DNA of 64,000 bases. Origin: Nonomuraea glycinis (lineage in GTDB: Bacteria; Actinomycetota; Actinomycetes; Streptosporangiales; Streptosporangiaceae). The position numbers and the translations under genes are program-made. Under the pieces are notes generated by a model. It ran no database searches. It was not told where the DNA came from and saw nothing but the letters and a program-made list of their open reading frames with translations. The stretch lies in the NCBI RefSeq assembly GCF_014646515.1, contig NZ_BMNK01000003.1, forward strand, positions 186,001 to 250,000. Direction: 5' to 3'. The stretch's first letter is position 1, and each line of letters begins with the position of its first letter. Shown one piece after another: positions 1-7,618 of the stretch.

Positions 1-184
1 CCGCGCCCTGCTGCAGTTGCGCAAGTGGGAGGCCGCCGAGGAGGCCGCGGTCGAAGCCAAGGCCGTGTCACTGGAGTGGTTCCGCCACCAGGAATTCGCC
101 CGGTCTGTCGTTGATGATCTGGTTGATCACCGCCAGCGGCTTTCGTCGTCACTGCGCGATCTGGTCAGCGCGTTCGAGCAGTAA
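1..184 (+). CDS. C-terminal end of an unidentified protein (partial)
   Basis: An open frame enters from the left edge (codons begin at base 2) and ends at TAA 182-184, giving about 60 residues. The residues are charged and helix-forming, rich in Glu, Ala, Arg and Leu, and end in AFEQ. No motif is visible. It lies upstream of the RiPP cassette on the same strand, with about 150 nt between its stop and the precursor start, so it may or may not belong to that unit. In similar loci an HTH or TPR regulator often sits here, but nothing in the visible part proves that. Confidence 0.55.
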   Translation, partial: RALLQLRKWEAAEEAAVEAKAVSLEWFRHQEFARSVVDDLVDHRQRLSSSLRDLVSAFEQ

Positions 185-336
185 GCCGTACACGGCGTAC
201 GGGTCGGCGGCAGGACGCCTTCCAATCCGTACACACTGTCTGTACGCGCTTCGTCACTCTCGCCCTACCGTGCTGTCTTGGGCCCGCGAGGTCCGCACCC
301 AGACGATTCCCTTCACAGACAGACATGGAGGAGTTC

Positions 337-636
337 ATGCAAGCGACTCACGATCCGAGCCCCTCGACGCGGCCCCGCCCCTGGGGGGTTTCCCGGATGG
401 CGCCATTCCCCAAGCAGAGCGGAGACAGCGGTGACGCTCTCTACCGTGTCCACCTGGACCCTGTGAAGCAGACGGGCGTCTACACCGATCCGATCACCCA
501 CCAGCCGATCGAGGCGGGCAAGCACGGCACGAGCAAGCAGAAGGCGAGCCCCACCGCGCCACCGGGAGGTGACGGGAGCAGCGCCAGCGCGCCCACAGGC
601 CAGCCGGACAGCACCCAGGACTGGGTACAGGACTGA
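337..636 (+). CDS. Putative ATP-grasp-modified RiPP precursor (graspetide-type)
   Basis: A 99-residue precursor-like peptide with the hallmarks of ATP-grasp-modified RiPP precursors. The N-terminal recognition-like motif RPWGVSRM is at residues 14-21, followed by APFP and a Tyr/Asp-rich middle. The C-terminal region has HGTS at 63-66 and many Thr, Ser, Asp and Glu residues that could supply omega-ester donors and acceptors. An Asp-Gly at 79-80 is an attractive site for aspartimide formation by the methyltransferase encoded two genes downstream. I chose the ATG at 337 because GGAGG at 327-331 is a well-spaced ribosome binding site; an in-frame ATG at 325 would overlap that site. The stop is 5 nt before the ligase gene. 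The modified residues are inferred. Confidence 0.8.
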   Translation: MQATHDPSPSTRPRPWGVSRMAPFPKQSGDSGDALYRVHLDPVKQTGVYTDPITHQPIEAGKHGTSKQKASPTAPPGGDGSSASAPTGQPDSTQDWVQD

Positions 637-641
637 TTCCG

Positions 642-1601
642 ATGACAGCACCCGTCCTGGCGGTCGCCTGCCTCGATGACCCGACCACTGACCTGGTGCT
701 GGACGAACTGCATGGCCGGGGCATCCCGGTCGTGCGGTTCGACCCCGGCGCTGACTTCCCCGACGAGATCGCCCTGTCCGCCCACTTCGATGGTTCGGGC
801 ATGACGGGGTCGATCGACACCCCGACTCACCGCCTGGACCTGTCCGGCGTGCGCGCCGTCTACTGGCGTCAGCCCACTCCCTACAGACCCTCGCCAGATT
901 TGGACACCAGTAGCGCGAGTTGGGCGGCCGAGCAGGCGCGCTACGGGCTGGGCGGCGTCTTGGCGGCCCTTCCTGGCACGTTCTACCTGAACCATCCATT
1001 CCGCAATCGGGACGCCGAGTACAAGCCGCTCCAACTCGCCACCGCCGCCGCCTGCGGCCTGGCCATCCCGCGCACACTGATCACGAACCGGCAGGACAGC
1101 GTACGTCGTTTCGCGTCGCGGTCGGACGGCACGGTGTTCAAACCGCTGTGGTCCACACCGTTCAAGACCGACAACGGGAAGTGGCGGACCATTTGGGCGC
1201 ACCCCATCGACCCCGAGGAGGTGGACGGGACGGTGACCGGGGCGGCTCACTTGTTCCAGGAGCAGGTGAAGAAGGCGGCCGACGTCCGGGTGACGATGGT
1301 GGGCGACCACGTCTTCCCGGTACGCATTGACGGCTCCCCCGCGCTGGACTGGCGGCTGCACTACGACTCATTGTCCTATCAACTCATTGAGGCTACTCCG
1401 GCCGTCGTCAAGAGCATGCGCGCGTACCTGGACCGACTTGGTCTGGTCTTCGGAGCGTTCGACTTCTGCCTCTTCGGGGACGAATGGGTGTTCTTGGAGT
1501 GCAATCCCAACGGTCAATGGGCGTGGTTCGATGACCCGATTCCCCAGCAGATCGCCGGCGCCATAGCTGATGTGCTGATCCGCGCGAAAGGAGAGTCATG
1601 A
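642..1601 (+). CDS. ATP-grasp ribosomal peptide maturase
   Basis: A 319-residue ATP-grasp ligase of the family that closes ester or amide links between side chains of the precursor peptide. Visible landmarks are YWRQP near residue 75, a NHPFRNRDAEYKPLQL block, the GLAIPRTLITN strand before the ATP-grasp fold, FQEQVKKAADVRVTMVG in the central domain, and the C-terminal metal/ATP-binding segment FDFCLFGDEWVFLECNPNGQW. Length and motifs match the SAV_5884-type maturases that pair with the precursor family above. It starts 5 nt after the precursor stop and overlaps the methyltransferase start by 4 nt (ATGA), so the three genes should be co-translated. The enzyme is cytoplasmic. Confidence 0.88.
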   Translation: MTAPVLAVACLDDPTTDLVLDELHGRGIPVVRFDPGADFPDEIALSAHFDGSGMTGSIDTPTHRLDLSGVRAVYWRQPTPYRPSPDLDTSSASWAAEQARYGLGGVLAALPGTFYLNHPFRNRDAEYKPLQLATAAACGLAIPRTLITNRQDSVRRFASRSDGTVFKPLWSTPFKTDNGKWRTIWAHPIDPEEVDGTVTGAAHLFQEQVKKAADVRVTMVGDHVFPVRIDGSPALDWRLHYDSLSYQLIEATPAVVKSMRAYLDRLGLVFGAFDFCLFGDEWVFLECNPNGQWAWFDDPIPQQIAGAIADVLIRAKGES

Positions 1602-2752
1602 GCACCACTCCAGAACACCTGCGAGAGGAACTGGCCGCGCTGCTGGCGCGAGAAGGCGCGCTGACCGATCCCGGTTGGGGTCGAGCGGTGGAGGCCGTAC
1701 CGCGCGAGCGGTTCCTGGGCGAAGCCGTCTTCGACCGGGACGAATCGATGGCCGGGGACCACTGGCACTCCCTACGGCGAAGCCACCTGCCCGAGGAGGA
1801 GTGGTGGGAGATGGCCTACGCCGACGAGACGTGGGTCACGCAGGTCGACGGCATCCCGGCCGAGGCTGCCGGCACCACCGTCGTCGGTGCGCCCACCTCA
1901 TCCTCGACGATGCCCAGCATGGTCGTCATGATGCTCGAACGGGCAGGCATCAGCGACGGCGATAAGGTCCTGGAGATCGGCACGGGTACGGGATACTCGA
2001 CGGCGCTCATGTGCGAGCGCCTGGGCGACGGTCAGGTGACCAGTGTCGAGTACGACCGGCATGCCGCCCTCCGCGCCCGCCTGGCGCTGGAGGACTCCGG
2101 GTACGCGCCCACGCTCGTCGCCGGTGACGGCCTGGCGGGATACGACAAGAACGCCGAGTACGACCGCCTCATCGCGACCTGCTCGGTGCGGTACATCCCC
2201 CTGGCCTGGATGGAGCAGGTACGCGACGGCGGCACCATCACCGCGCCCCTGTCCGGGTGGATGCCGGGTGACGCGATGGCTCACCTCACCCTGGCCGACG
2301 ACGGCACCGCGAGCGGCCGGTTCCTGCCCGACGACTTCGCCTTCATGCCCGCCCGGCCCCATGCCCGCCCGCCACGGTCGTCGTACGTGATCGGGCTCGG
2401 CACCGAGCGGGAGAGCAGGATCGACCCGGGCATTCTGGATGATCACACCGGCCGATTCGTCGCCCAGCTCGGCGCGCCGTCAGCCGAGAAACTGGGGTTC
2501 GGCGATGAGATCATCCTGCTCGACGTCGCCACCGGCTCCCAGGCCACCACGCGCCGCGATCCCAAGGGCGCGGGGTGGCTGGTGCGGCAGCACGGTCCGC
2601 TGAAGCTCTGGCACGCCGTCGAGGATGCGGTCCTGACCTGGCAGTACGCAGGCAGCCCGCACCAAGCCGACTTCGGGCTCACCGTGACGCGCGAGGGCCA
2701 ACGGGTGTGGCTCGGCGACCCGGACGGTCCTTCCTGGAATCTGCCCGCCTAG
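1598..2752 (+). CDS. PIMT-like O-methyltransferase of the RiPP cassette
   Basis: A 384-residue protein related to protein-L-isoaspartyl O-methyltransferase (PIMT). The SAM-binding motif VLEIGTGTGYSTALM is at residues 124-138, preceded by a TSSSTMPSMV segment (100-109) corresponding to the substrate-binding loop of PIMTs. It is much longer than housekeeping PIMT (about 210-230 residues), with an extra C-terminal domain of about 150 residues typical of RiPP-associated enzymes. In known aspartimidylated graspetides such as fuscimiditide, a PIMT homologue methylates an Asp of the crosslinked peptide and so drives succinimide formation. The same role is inferred here from the tight gene coupling (4-nt overlap with the ligase). 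Confidence 0.85.
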   Translation: MSTTPEHLREELAALLAREGALTDPGWGRAVEAVPRERFLGEAVFDRDESMAGDHWHSLRRSHLPEEEWWEMAYADETWVTQVDGIPAEAAGTTVVGAPTSSSTMPSMVVMMLERAGISDGDKVLEIGTGTGYSTALMCERLGDGQVTSVEYDRHAALRARLALEDSGYAPTLVAGDGLAGYDKNAEYDRLIATCSVRYIPLAWMEQVRDGGTITAPLSGWMPGDAMAHLTLADDGTASGRFLPDDFAFMPARPHARPPRSSYVIGLGTERESRIDPGILDDHTGRFVAQLGAPSAEKLGFGDEIILLDVATGSQATTRRDPKGAGWLVRQHGPLKLWHAVEDAVLTWQYAGSPHQADFGLTVTREGQRVWLGDPDGPSWNLPA

Positions 2753-2975
2753 CGCCCTCGCTGAGACCCGTCGAGAACGTGCCAATAGCGAGTGAAGTGT
2801 TGCTTCTTGGCGTCGGTAGTGGCTGGTGCGGGCTCGGTGTTGGTGGCATCGGCGCCAGATCGACCAGGCCTCGGGGCAGGCCAGGCCAGGCGGATTTCAC
2901 TGGCAGCTGGACGGTCGGGCAAGCCGGTCGGCGTCGGTAGACTGGGCGTTCTGCACCAGACGAGGGGCGGCGGGC

Positions 2976-3422
2976 GTGGACTACGGTGACAAGCTCTTCT
3001 GGCTCTCGGTCCTGATCCAGCGGAGGTACGCGCAGATCTGCGCCGAGTACGACCTGACTTCCTCACAGGCCACGCTGCTGTGCGCGATCAAGGACAGGCC
3101 GCGGCAGATGGCGTACCTCGCCGCCTCGCTCGGCATGACCAAGAACGCGCTGAGCCAGCTCGTCGATCGCACCGAGCGGCGCAGCCTGGTCAGCCGAGCG
3201 AGTTCAGAGCAGGACCGGCGGGTCATCATGCTCAGCGTGACACCCACGGGGAAGGTGCTCGCCGAGGCGGTGTTCGCCGAGATGACCAAGCGCCTGCCCG
3301 ACGTCGCGGAGAACCTCGACGCCGACGACCAGCGCGACCTCGAACGCCTAGCCACCGCCATCGTGGCCGCGTCGGGCGTCTCGGCGTCCACCTCGTCCCG
3401 ACAAACCGCGCAGTCCTCCTAG
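2976..3422 (+). CDS. MarR family transcriptional regulator
   Basis: A 148-residue winged-helix regulator. The MarR fold is seen in the dimerisation helix at the N-terminus (LFWLSVLIQRRYAQICAEYDLTSSQATLL), the recognition region (LAASLGMTKNALSQLVDRTERRSLVSR) and the wing EQDRRVIMLSVTPTGK. I chose the GTG at 2976: it follows a GAGGGG-type ribosome binding site and gives the usual MarR length, whereas extending upstream adds about 50 residues of non-conserved basic sequence. Three palindromes lie just downstream, in front of the NmrA-like gene, and are the likely operators. It probably represses that gene in response to a small ligand, which cannot be named from sequence. Confidence 0.85.
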   Translation: MDYGDKLFWLSVLIQRRYAQICAEYDLTSSQATLLCAIKDRPRQMAYLAASLGMTKNALSQLVDRTERRSLVSRASSEQDRRVIMLSVTPTGKVLAEAVFAEMTKRLPDVAENLDADDQRDLERLATAIVAASGVSASTSSRQTAQSS

Positions 3423-3442
3423 GCACCCTCATGCCTGCATCA

Positions 3443-3502
3443 GTTCATGGCATGAACTAGTATTGTTCATGGCGTGAACTAGTCAGGGTTCATGGCATGA
3501 AC
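3443..3502 (+). promoter_or_regulatory. Array of three near-identical operators
   Basis: Three 15-bp inverted repeats, GTTCATGGCATGAAC (3443-3457), GTTCATGGCGTGAAC (3465-3479) and GTTCATGGCATGAAC (3488-3502), begin 22 and 23 bp apart, about two helical turns. Each is followed by TAG. The last ends 17 nt before the start codon of the NmrA-like gene. The size and symmetry fit a MarR dimer, and the array lies directly between the MarR gene and its presumed target. Binding is inferred. Confidence 0.75.
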
Positions 3503-3519
3503 TAGCGAGAGGTGACGAC

Positions 3520-4410
3520 ATGGTCACGCGGGAAAACGGTGCGATCGCGGTCTTCGGTGCGACGGGACAGCAGGGCGGGGCGGTCGTCGACGCGCTCCTG
3601 GCCCGAGGAGCGCGGGTGCGGGCCCTCGTCCGCACCCCCAAGTCCGATCGAGCGCAGGCGCTGGCCGCCCGAGGCGTCGAGCTGGCGACCGTCCGGATCG
3701 ACGACCCGGCGTCAACGGTCGCCGCGCTGGAGGAGGTCGACGCGTTCTACTTCATGACCCCGGAGGCGAACAGCCTCGAGGAGATCGAGGAGGAGGTCCG
3801 AGTGGGCACCGCCCTCGTCGATGCGGCGGCCGCAGCGCGCGTGCCACACGTCGTGTTCAACTCGGTCTCCGGAGCGGACCGCGAAACGGGTGTGCCGCAC
3901 CACGACTCGAAGCACCGGATCGAGGAATACCTGAAGCTTTCCGGCCTGAGGGCCACGATGGTTCGCCCGGCCGCCTTCATGGAGAACTTCGCGACCGTGA
4001 TGGCGCCGAGCCTGGAGGACGGAACGATCGTGCTGAGGCTGCCGCTGCCGAACGACATCGCCCTGAAGATGATCTCGATCAAGGACATCGGCCAGGTCGC
4101 CGCCGCGATCCTGCTCGACACCGCGGACGTGCCCGGCGGAGCCATCGAGGTCATCGGCGACGAGCCAACGGGCCCCCAGATCGCCGCCGCGTTCGGCGCG
4201 CGCGCTGGGCTACCGTCACGCTACGAGGCCCTGCCACTGAGCGTCCTCGGCAACGACCTCGACAAGGCGATGTTCCGCCAGTTCGCCAAGCCGTCCGAAT
4301 ACCCGTCAGACCTCGCAGCAGTGAAGGCGATCGAGCCGACCACCTGGGACCTGGCCGAGTGGATCCGCTCCACCGGCTGGACCGCTCCCGCGGACCGGGT
4401 CCGTTCCTAA
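3520..4410 (+). CDS. NmrA-like NAD(P)-binding reductase
   Basis: A 296-residue atypical short-chain dehydrogenase of the NmrA/HSCARG group. The N-terminal dinucleotide-binding motif GATGQQGG (about residues 11-18) follows the first beta strand IAVFGA. NSVSGAD corresponds to the active-site strand and MVRPAAFMENFA is typical of the family. Such proteins either sense the NADP/NADPH balance or reduce quinones. It starts at ATG after GAGAGGTGA, immediately downstream of the three-operator array, so tight control by the upstream MarR protein is likely. The substrate is unknown. Confidence 0.85.
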   Translation: MVTRENGAIAVFGATGQQGGAVVDALLARGARVRALVRTPKSDRAQALAARGVELATVRIDDPASTVAALEEVDAFYFMTPEANSLEEIEEEVRVGTALVDAAAAARVPHVVFNSVSGADRETGVPHHDSKHRIEEYLKLSGLRATMVRPAAFMENFATVMAPSLEDGTIVLRLPLPNDIALKMISIKDIGQVAAAILLDTADVPGGAIEVIGDEPTGPQIAAAFGARAGLPSRYEALPLSVLGNDLDKAMFRQFAKPSEYPSDLAAVKAIEPTTWDLAEWIRSTGWTAPADRVRS

Positions 4411-4501
4411 TACTCCAGCCGTAGGCCGTGATCTTGCCAGCGTGGCGGTCCCGGACGGAGCCGTAGCGGAAGGGACCATCCCCACGGCGATTTCGCGACG
4501 T

Positions 4502-5266
4502 TCAGCGCCACTGGGCGCGAGCCAGAGTGAGCCCGTACACCTTCACCGCGCCGCTCGCCTTGAGCCGCATGGCCACCGCGTTGAGGCTACTGCCAGCGGT
4601 GAAAACGTCGTCGTAGACCATGATGCATCGGCCTTGCACACGAGCCGGGTCCGGCACATGGAGCGCGGCGTACAGCTCATGCGCCACGGTTTGACGCTCC
4701 ATAAGGGAGATCGTGTCCCGCATTCGGGGAGTGGCTCGTGTCTTCTCGATGAGCGGCGGATCTAACACGAAGGGGAGATTCTCACCGTCTTCGAGGATCG
4801 CCCGTTCGATGACGTACCCAGTGTGATCATTGCCTTTGCGTGCCTGGTGCGGCTCCCGATAGGCGGGCATCGGGATGATGGCGTCCACCTCGTCGACGAG
4901 CTCGGGGTGGGTGTAGAGGTGACCCAAGATGATCCGCGCGAAGATCATCCCCCACCCGTACGCCCCGCCCTTTAGTCGCAGAACCCCCTGCTCCAGGGTG
5001 CCGGCCTTGACCCCTACGACGGCCGTCCACTCGAAAGCACGCTGTGGGTCGCCGCAGAGCCTGTTCGAGCAAGCAGGCTCGCCATCCCGCAACACCTGAT
5101 GGCAGATCCGGCAGTTGGGTTCATTCGGCGGCTGGAAGCTCTCCGATGCGCACTCGTGGCAGATGCGGACGTGCCCTGCCTGCAAGTAGGGACATTCGCC
5201 GCATCTGCCGAACCCCGCTGGGGGTGGGCCGTCGCCGTAGGTTAGCCGCCCTGGCTTGGTCACCAC
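4502..5266 (-). CDS. Zinc-ribbon phosphoribosyltransferase-like protein (ComF/ShosT-like)
   Basis: A 254-residue protein. The N-terminus has two four-cysteine clusters (C22, C25, C36, C39 and C52, C55, C66, C71) that look like zinc ribbons. The C-terminal part is a type I phosphoribosyltransferase fold with the PRPP-loop motif IMVYDDVFTAGSS at 214-226. Housekeeping ComF has one shorter zinc motif. The gene is translationally coupled to the DprA-like gene upstream: the starts GTG 5266 and GTG 5263 both overlap its stop codon. A PRTase next to a DprA homologue is the reported architecture of ShosTA, a toxin-antitoxin/anti-phage pair in which the PRTase is the toxin. That role is inference; a competence-type role is the alternative. 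Confidence 0.7.
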   Translation of the reverse strand: MVTKPGRLTYGDGPPPAGFGRCGECPYLQAGHVRICHECASESFQPPNEPNCRICHQVLRDGEPACSNRLCGDPQRAFEWTAVVGVKAGTLEQGVLRLKGGAYGWGMIFARIILGHLYTHPELVDEVDAIIPMPAYREPHQARKGNDHTGYVIERAILEDGENLPFVLDPPLIEKTRATPRMRDTISLMERQTVAHELYAALHVPDPARVQGRCIMVYDDVFTAGSSLNAVAMRLKASGAVKVYGLTLARAQWR

Positions 5267-6237
5267 AGCGCCCCGGGCGATGGCTCCTCCAGTTTCAGAT
5301 CTTCGAAGTCAAGGGTCAGCTGAGCGCGGGACTCGTTGACCGCTTGGATCCGATCCGGGCTGGACAGACTCTTCACGACATCGTCCACGTCCTCCACCAT
5401 GAGCGCCCCGCGCGTCTTGACGTACTCCTGTGCCCACGGTTGGGCCTCGGTGAGACTACGGAGCAGGAACACCCTTTTGCCATGCTCCAGCGCCAGCCGC
5501 GCCTGCATCTTCGCCCCGGATGTGCTTGCGGCTTCGATCACCACCGTGCCTTGCGCGATGCCGGACATGGTGACATTGCGGCGGGGAAAGGTGTAGGTCG
5601 CGCCGTTGGCTTCCGGCCAGAACTGGGAAACCACGGCCCCGTTCTCGGCGATCCGGTCGGCCAGGGCGCGGTTCTCGGCCGGGTAGCAGCGCAGGATGCC
5701 TGTTCCCACGACCGCGATCGTCCTGCCGCCGGTATCGAGCGCTGCAGTATGCGCTGCGGTGTCAACACCTCGGGCGAGGCCGGACACGACGGTGACCTGA
5801 CGTTCAGTGAGCAGGCCGGACATCCGGCGTGCCCGGCGTAGTCCATCCTCGCTCGCCTGGCGGGTGCCGACGACGGCCACGCTGCGCAGGTCCGCTTCGC
5901 GCAGTTCGCCTCGGACGAACAGGAACGGTGGAAGGTTGAAGATCAACCGGAGGGTGGCAGGGTATTCCTTGTCCAGGACAGTGACGAGTCGGGCCCCGTT
6001 ACTGGCCGCGAGTTCGGCCTGCTGAACGGCAGATTCGACGTAGCGATCGGGCTCGTGGGCGCTGTTGGCGATGAGGGCTCTGGCCTTGGTCGCCTCAGGG
6101 GAGGACTCGATGATGTCGCCCGACCATAGGCGCGCCAGGCCGTTGGGACGTTGGGCCTCTCGCGCGACGAGGTACCAGCTAACGCCTTTGACCATGCATA
6201 TCGCGAGCAGTCGTGACTGCTCTTCGGTGATCCGCAT
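5260..6237 (-). CDS. DprA-family protein (possible ShosA-like antitoxin)
   Basis: A 325-residue DprA/Smf Rossmann-fold protein. Conserved blocks are VAVVGTR (120-126), SGLARGVDTAAH (152-163), VVGTGI (176-181), FPRRN (217-221) and an SGA segment near 240, the pattern DprA uses to bind single-stranded DNA. I prefer ATG 6237 over the in-frame TTG at 6249 because GGAGAG, the likely ribosome binding site, lies between them. The downstream PRTase gene overlaps its stop. The pairing and the absence of the usual dprA neighbours (comM-like or xerC-like genes) suggest an accessory DprA, either the antitoxin half of a ShosTA-like pair or a DNA-uptake helper. Confidence 0.78.
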   Translation of the reverse strand: MRITEEQSRLLAICMVKGVSWYLVAREAQRPNGLARLWSGDIIESSPEATKARALIANSAHEPDRYVESAVQQAELAASNGARLVTVLDKEYPATLRLIFNLPPFLFVRGELREADLRSVAVVGTRQASEDGLRRARRMSGLLTERQVTVVSGLARGVDTAAHTAALDTGGRTIAVVGTGILRCYPAENRALADRIAENGAVVSQFWPEANGATYTFPRRNVTMSGIAQGTVVIEAASTSGAKMQARLALEHGKRVFLLRSLTEAQPWAQEYVKTRGALMVEDVDDVVKSLSSPDRIQAVNESRAQLTLDFEDLKLEEPSPGALW

Positions 6238-6687
6238 CCTACTCTCCAAACTAATGTTCGAATGCGTGTCGTATGGTACTGCAGTTGCTTTTGTCGCCCG
6301 AAGATATGTCCATATTGCCAGGTAGCACTTGATGCCTGACGAGCTGCATCAAGGGTCGACATGACAGGGAGCCATGATCGACATCCGCCCATGGCCTTGA
6401 TGCGACACACGGGAACTGATTACTCACTTTGAGTATACGAACGTTACGTTCACCGGCCCGGCATTATGCGCCTTGCCGATGTGACGGAGCAGGAACTGCC
6501 TGCGGCCAGATCGGACGGCTTCTGTCGAGTTCGATCACTTGCCCACGGTAGGGAGCGAAAGCGAACATAAGCGAGGCAGGGCGCGTTACAGCGGGATGTA
6601 TGGCGCCCAGCGGTGAGCGTTCCGGATCTTGGCTGGTCGCCGTGCGACTCGCGGGGCGCTATAGGCCGAACCGGTCGTCGCTGAGCG
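6238..6687. promoter_or_regulatory. Intergenic region with two adjacent inverted repeats
   Basis: About 450 nt without a convincing gene. It should hold the promoter of the DprA-like gene at its left side. Near 6421-6451 there are two small symmetric elements: TACTC and GAGTA arms around 5 nt (6421-6435), then GAACGTTACGTTC (6439-6451), a 13-mer with six-base arms. They look like an operator or a short hairpin, but no adjacent gene start makes the target obvious. The stretch is more AT-rich than its surroundings. Confidence 0.35.
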
Positions 6688-7506
6688 CTACGAGAGGTCG
6701 CCGGTCGAGAAGGTGCCGGTCTCGTCCGTCATTCGTTCGTACTCCTCCAGCCGGGCCTGGGTGCGCAGCGGCGCGGCGTCGGCCATGGCCTCCACCAGGG
6801 CCATGGCCAAAGCCAGCGGCGCGGCGTGCGAGTCGAACACCAGCCGGTCCCCCACCGGGGCGTCCAGCACCACCTCGGCGGGGAAGTCGGGCCGGTCGCA
6901 GATCACCGCCACCCGATATCCCAATTTTTCGGCGTACTGCAGAGCATGGATGACCTCGGTGGGATATCTGGGGAGCACCACGGCCACCAACCACTCGGCC
7001 CCGGCGCGGCGGGCCGCGTGCAGGCCGTCGGTGAGCTCCGAGCCGCCGTGGGTGAGCAGCCGCACGTCGGGGTGGATGCGCCGGGTGTAGTAGGCGAAGG
7101 TGGTGGCCAGCCCCGCCGACACCCGCAGCCCGAGCACGGGCAGCGGCTCGGTGGCGGCCAGCGCCTCCCCCAGCTCCTTCAGCGGCAGACTCCCGAGCCG
7201 GTCCCGCACCACGGTCAGGTTGCGGATCTCACGGTCGACGGCCCCGCGGAGCACGCTCTCCTGCGAGCCCTCCGGAGCCCCGCCGAGCACCAGCGGGCGC
7301 AGCGCCTGGCGCAGCTCCGGATAGCCGGCGAAGCCGAGCACCACGGCGAACCTGGTCACCGACGGCTGGCTCACCCCGGCCCGCTCCGCCAGCTCCACGC
7401 TGGACAGGAAGATGGCCTCTTCGAGGTGCTCCCCCAGGTAATGAGCGATCCTGCGCTGCACCGGTGAGAGTCTGCGGCCGTCCAGCAACTCGTCGAAGCC
7501 CGTCAC
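6688..7506 (-). CDS. RpiR/MurR family regulator, probably of histidine utilisation
   Basis: A 272-residue regulator. Its N-terminal HTH_6 domain (LSPVQRRIAHYLGEHLEEAIFLSSVELAERAGVSQPSVTRF in sections) is typical of the RpiR family. The rest matches a SIS-type sugar/ligand-binding domain: the VLGLRVSAGLATTFAYY region, then a nucleotide-fold segment around WLVAVVLPRYP. It starts at GTG with GGAGGAGG just upstream. It lies 76 nt downstream of hutU on the same strand, so the two are probably co-transcribed and the regulator may act on the hutU promoter, where a TGAA/TTCA-type palindrome is present. The inducer is probably urocanate or histidine, by analogy only. Confidence 0.8.
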   Translation of the reverse strand: MTGFDELLDGRRLSPVQRRIAHYLGEHLEEAIFLSSVELAERAGVSQPSVTRFAVVLGFAGYPELRQALRPLVLGGAPEGSQESVLRGAVDREIRNLTVVRDRLGSLPLKELGEALAATEPLPVLGLRVSAGLATTFAYYTRRIHPDVRLLTHGGSELTDGLHAARRAGAEWLVAVVLPRYPTEVIHALQYAEKLGYRVAVICDRPDFPAEVVLDAPVGDRLVFDSHAAPLALAMALVEAMADAAPLRTQARLEEYERMTDETGTFSTGDLS

Positions 7507-7552
7507 GCCTCCTCCAACACCGGCGACCCGGCAGTATCATCCCGTCACTCAC

Positions 7553-7618
7553 GACTCACGCATGGGAATCCGTACACCTCACTCAGGACTCCCGCATCGG
7601 GATCCGTACCCCTCGCTC
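7553..7618. repeat. Imperfect duplication of the hutU 3' end
   Basis: Two 32-nt segments (7553-7584 and 7587-7618) match at 27 of 32 positions. The right copy encodes the last codons of HutU (VRIPMRES and stop); the left copy lies just after the stop in the gap before the RpiR gene. This looks like a small tandem duplication that moved the functional stop. Confidence 0.6.

Noticed and set aside
2753..2975. Small gene between the methyltransferase and MarR genes
   Set aside because: Frames here are Arg/Gly-rich without a convincing ribosome binding site or motif; the region most likely holds only the MarR promoter.
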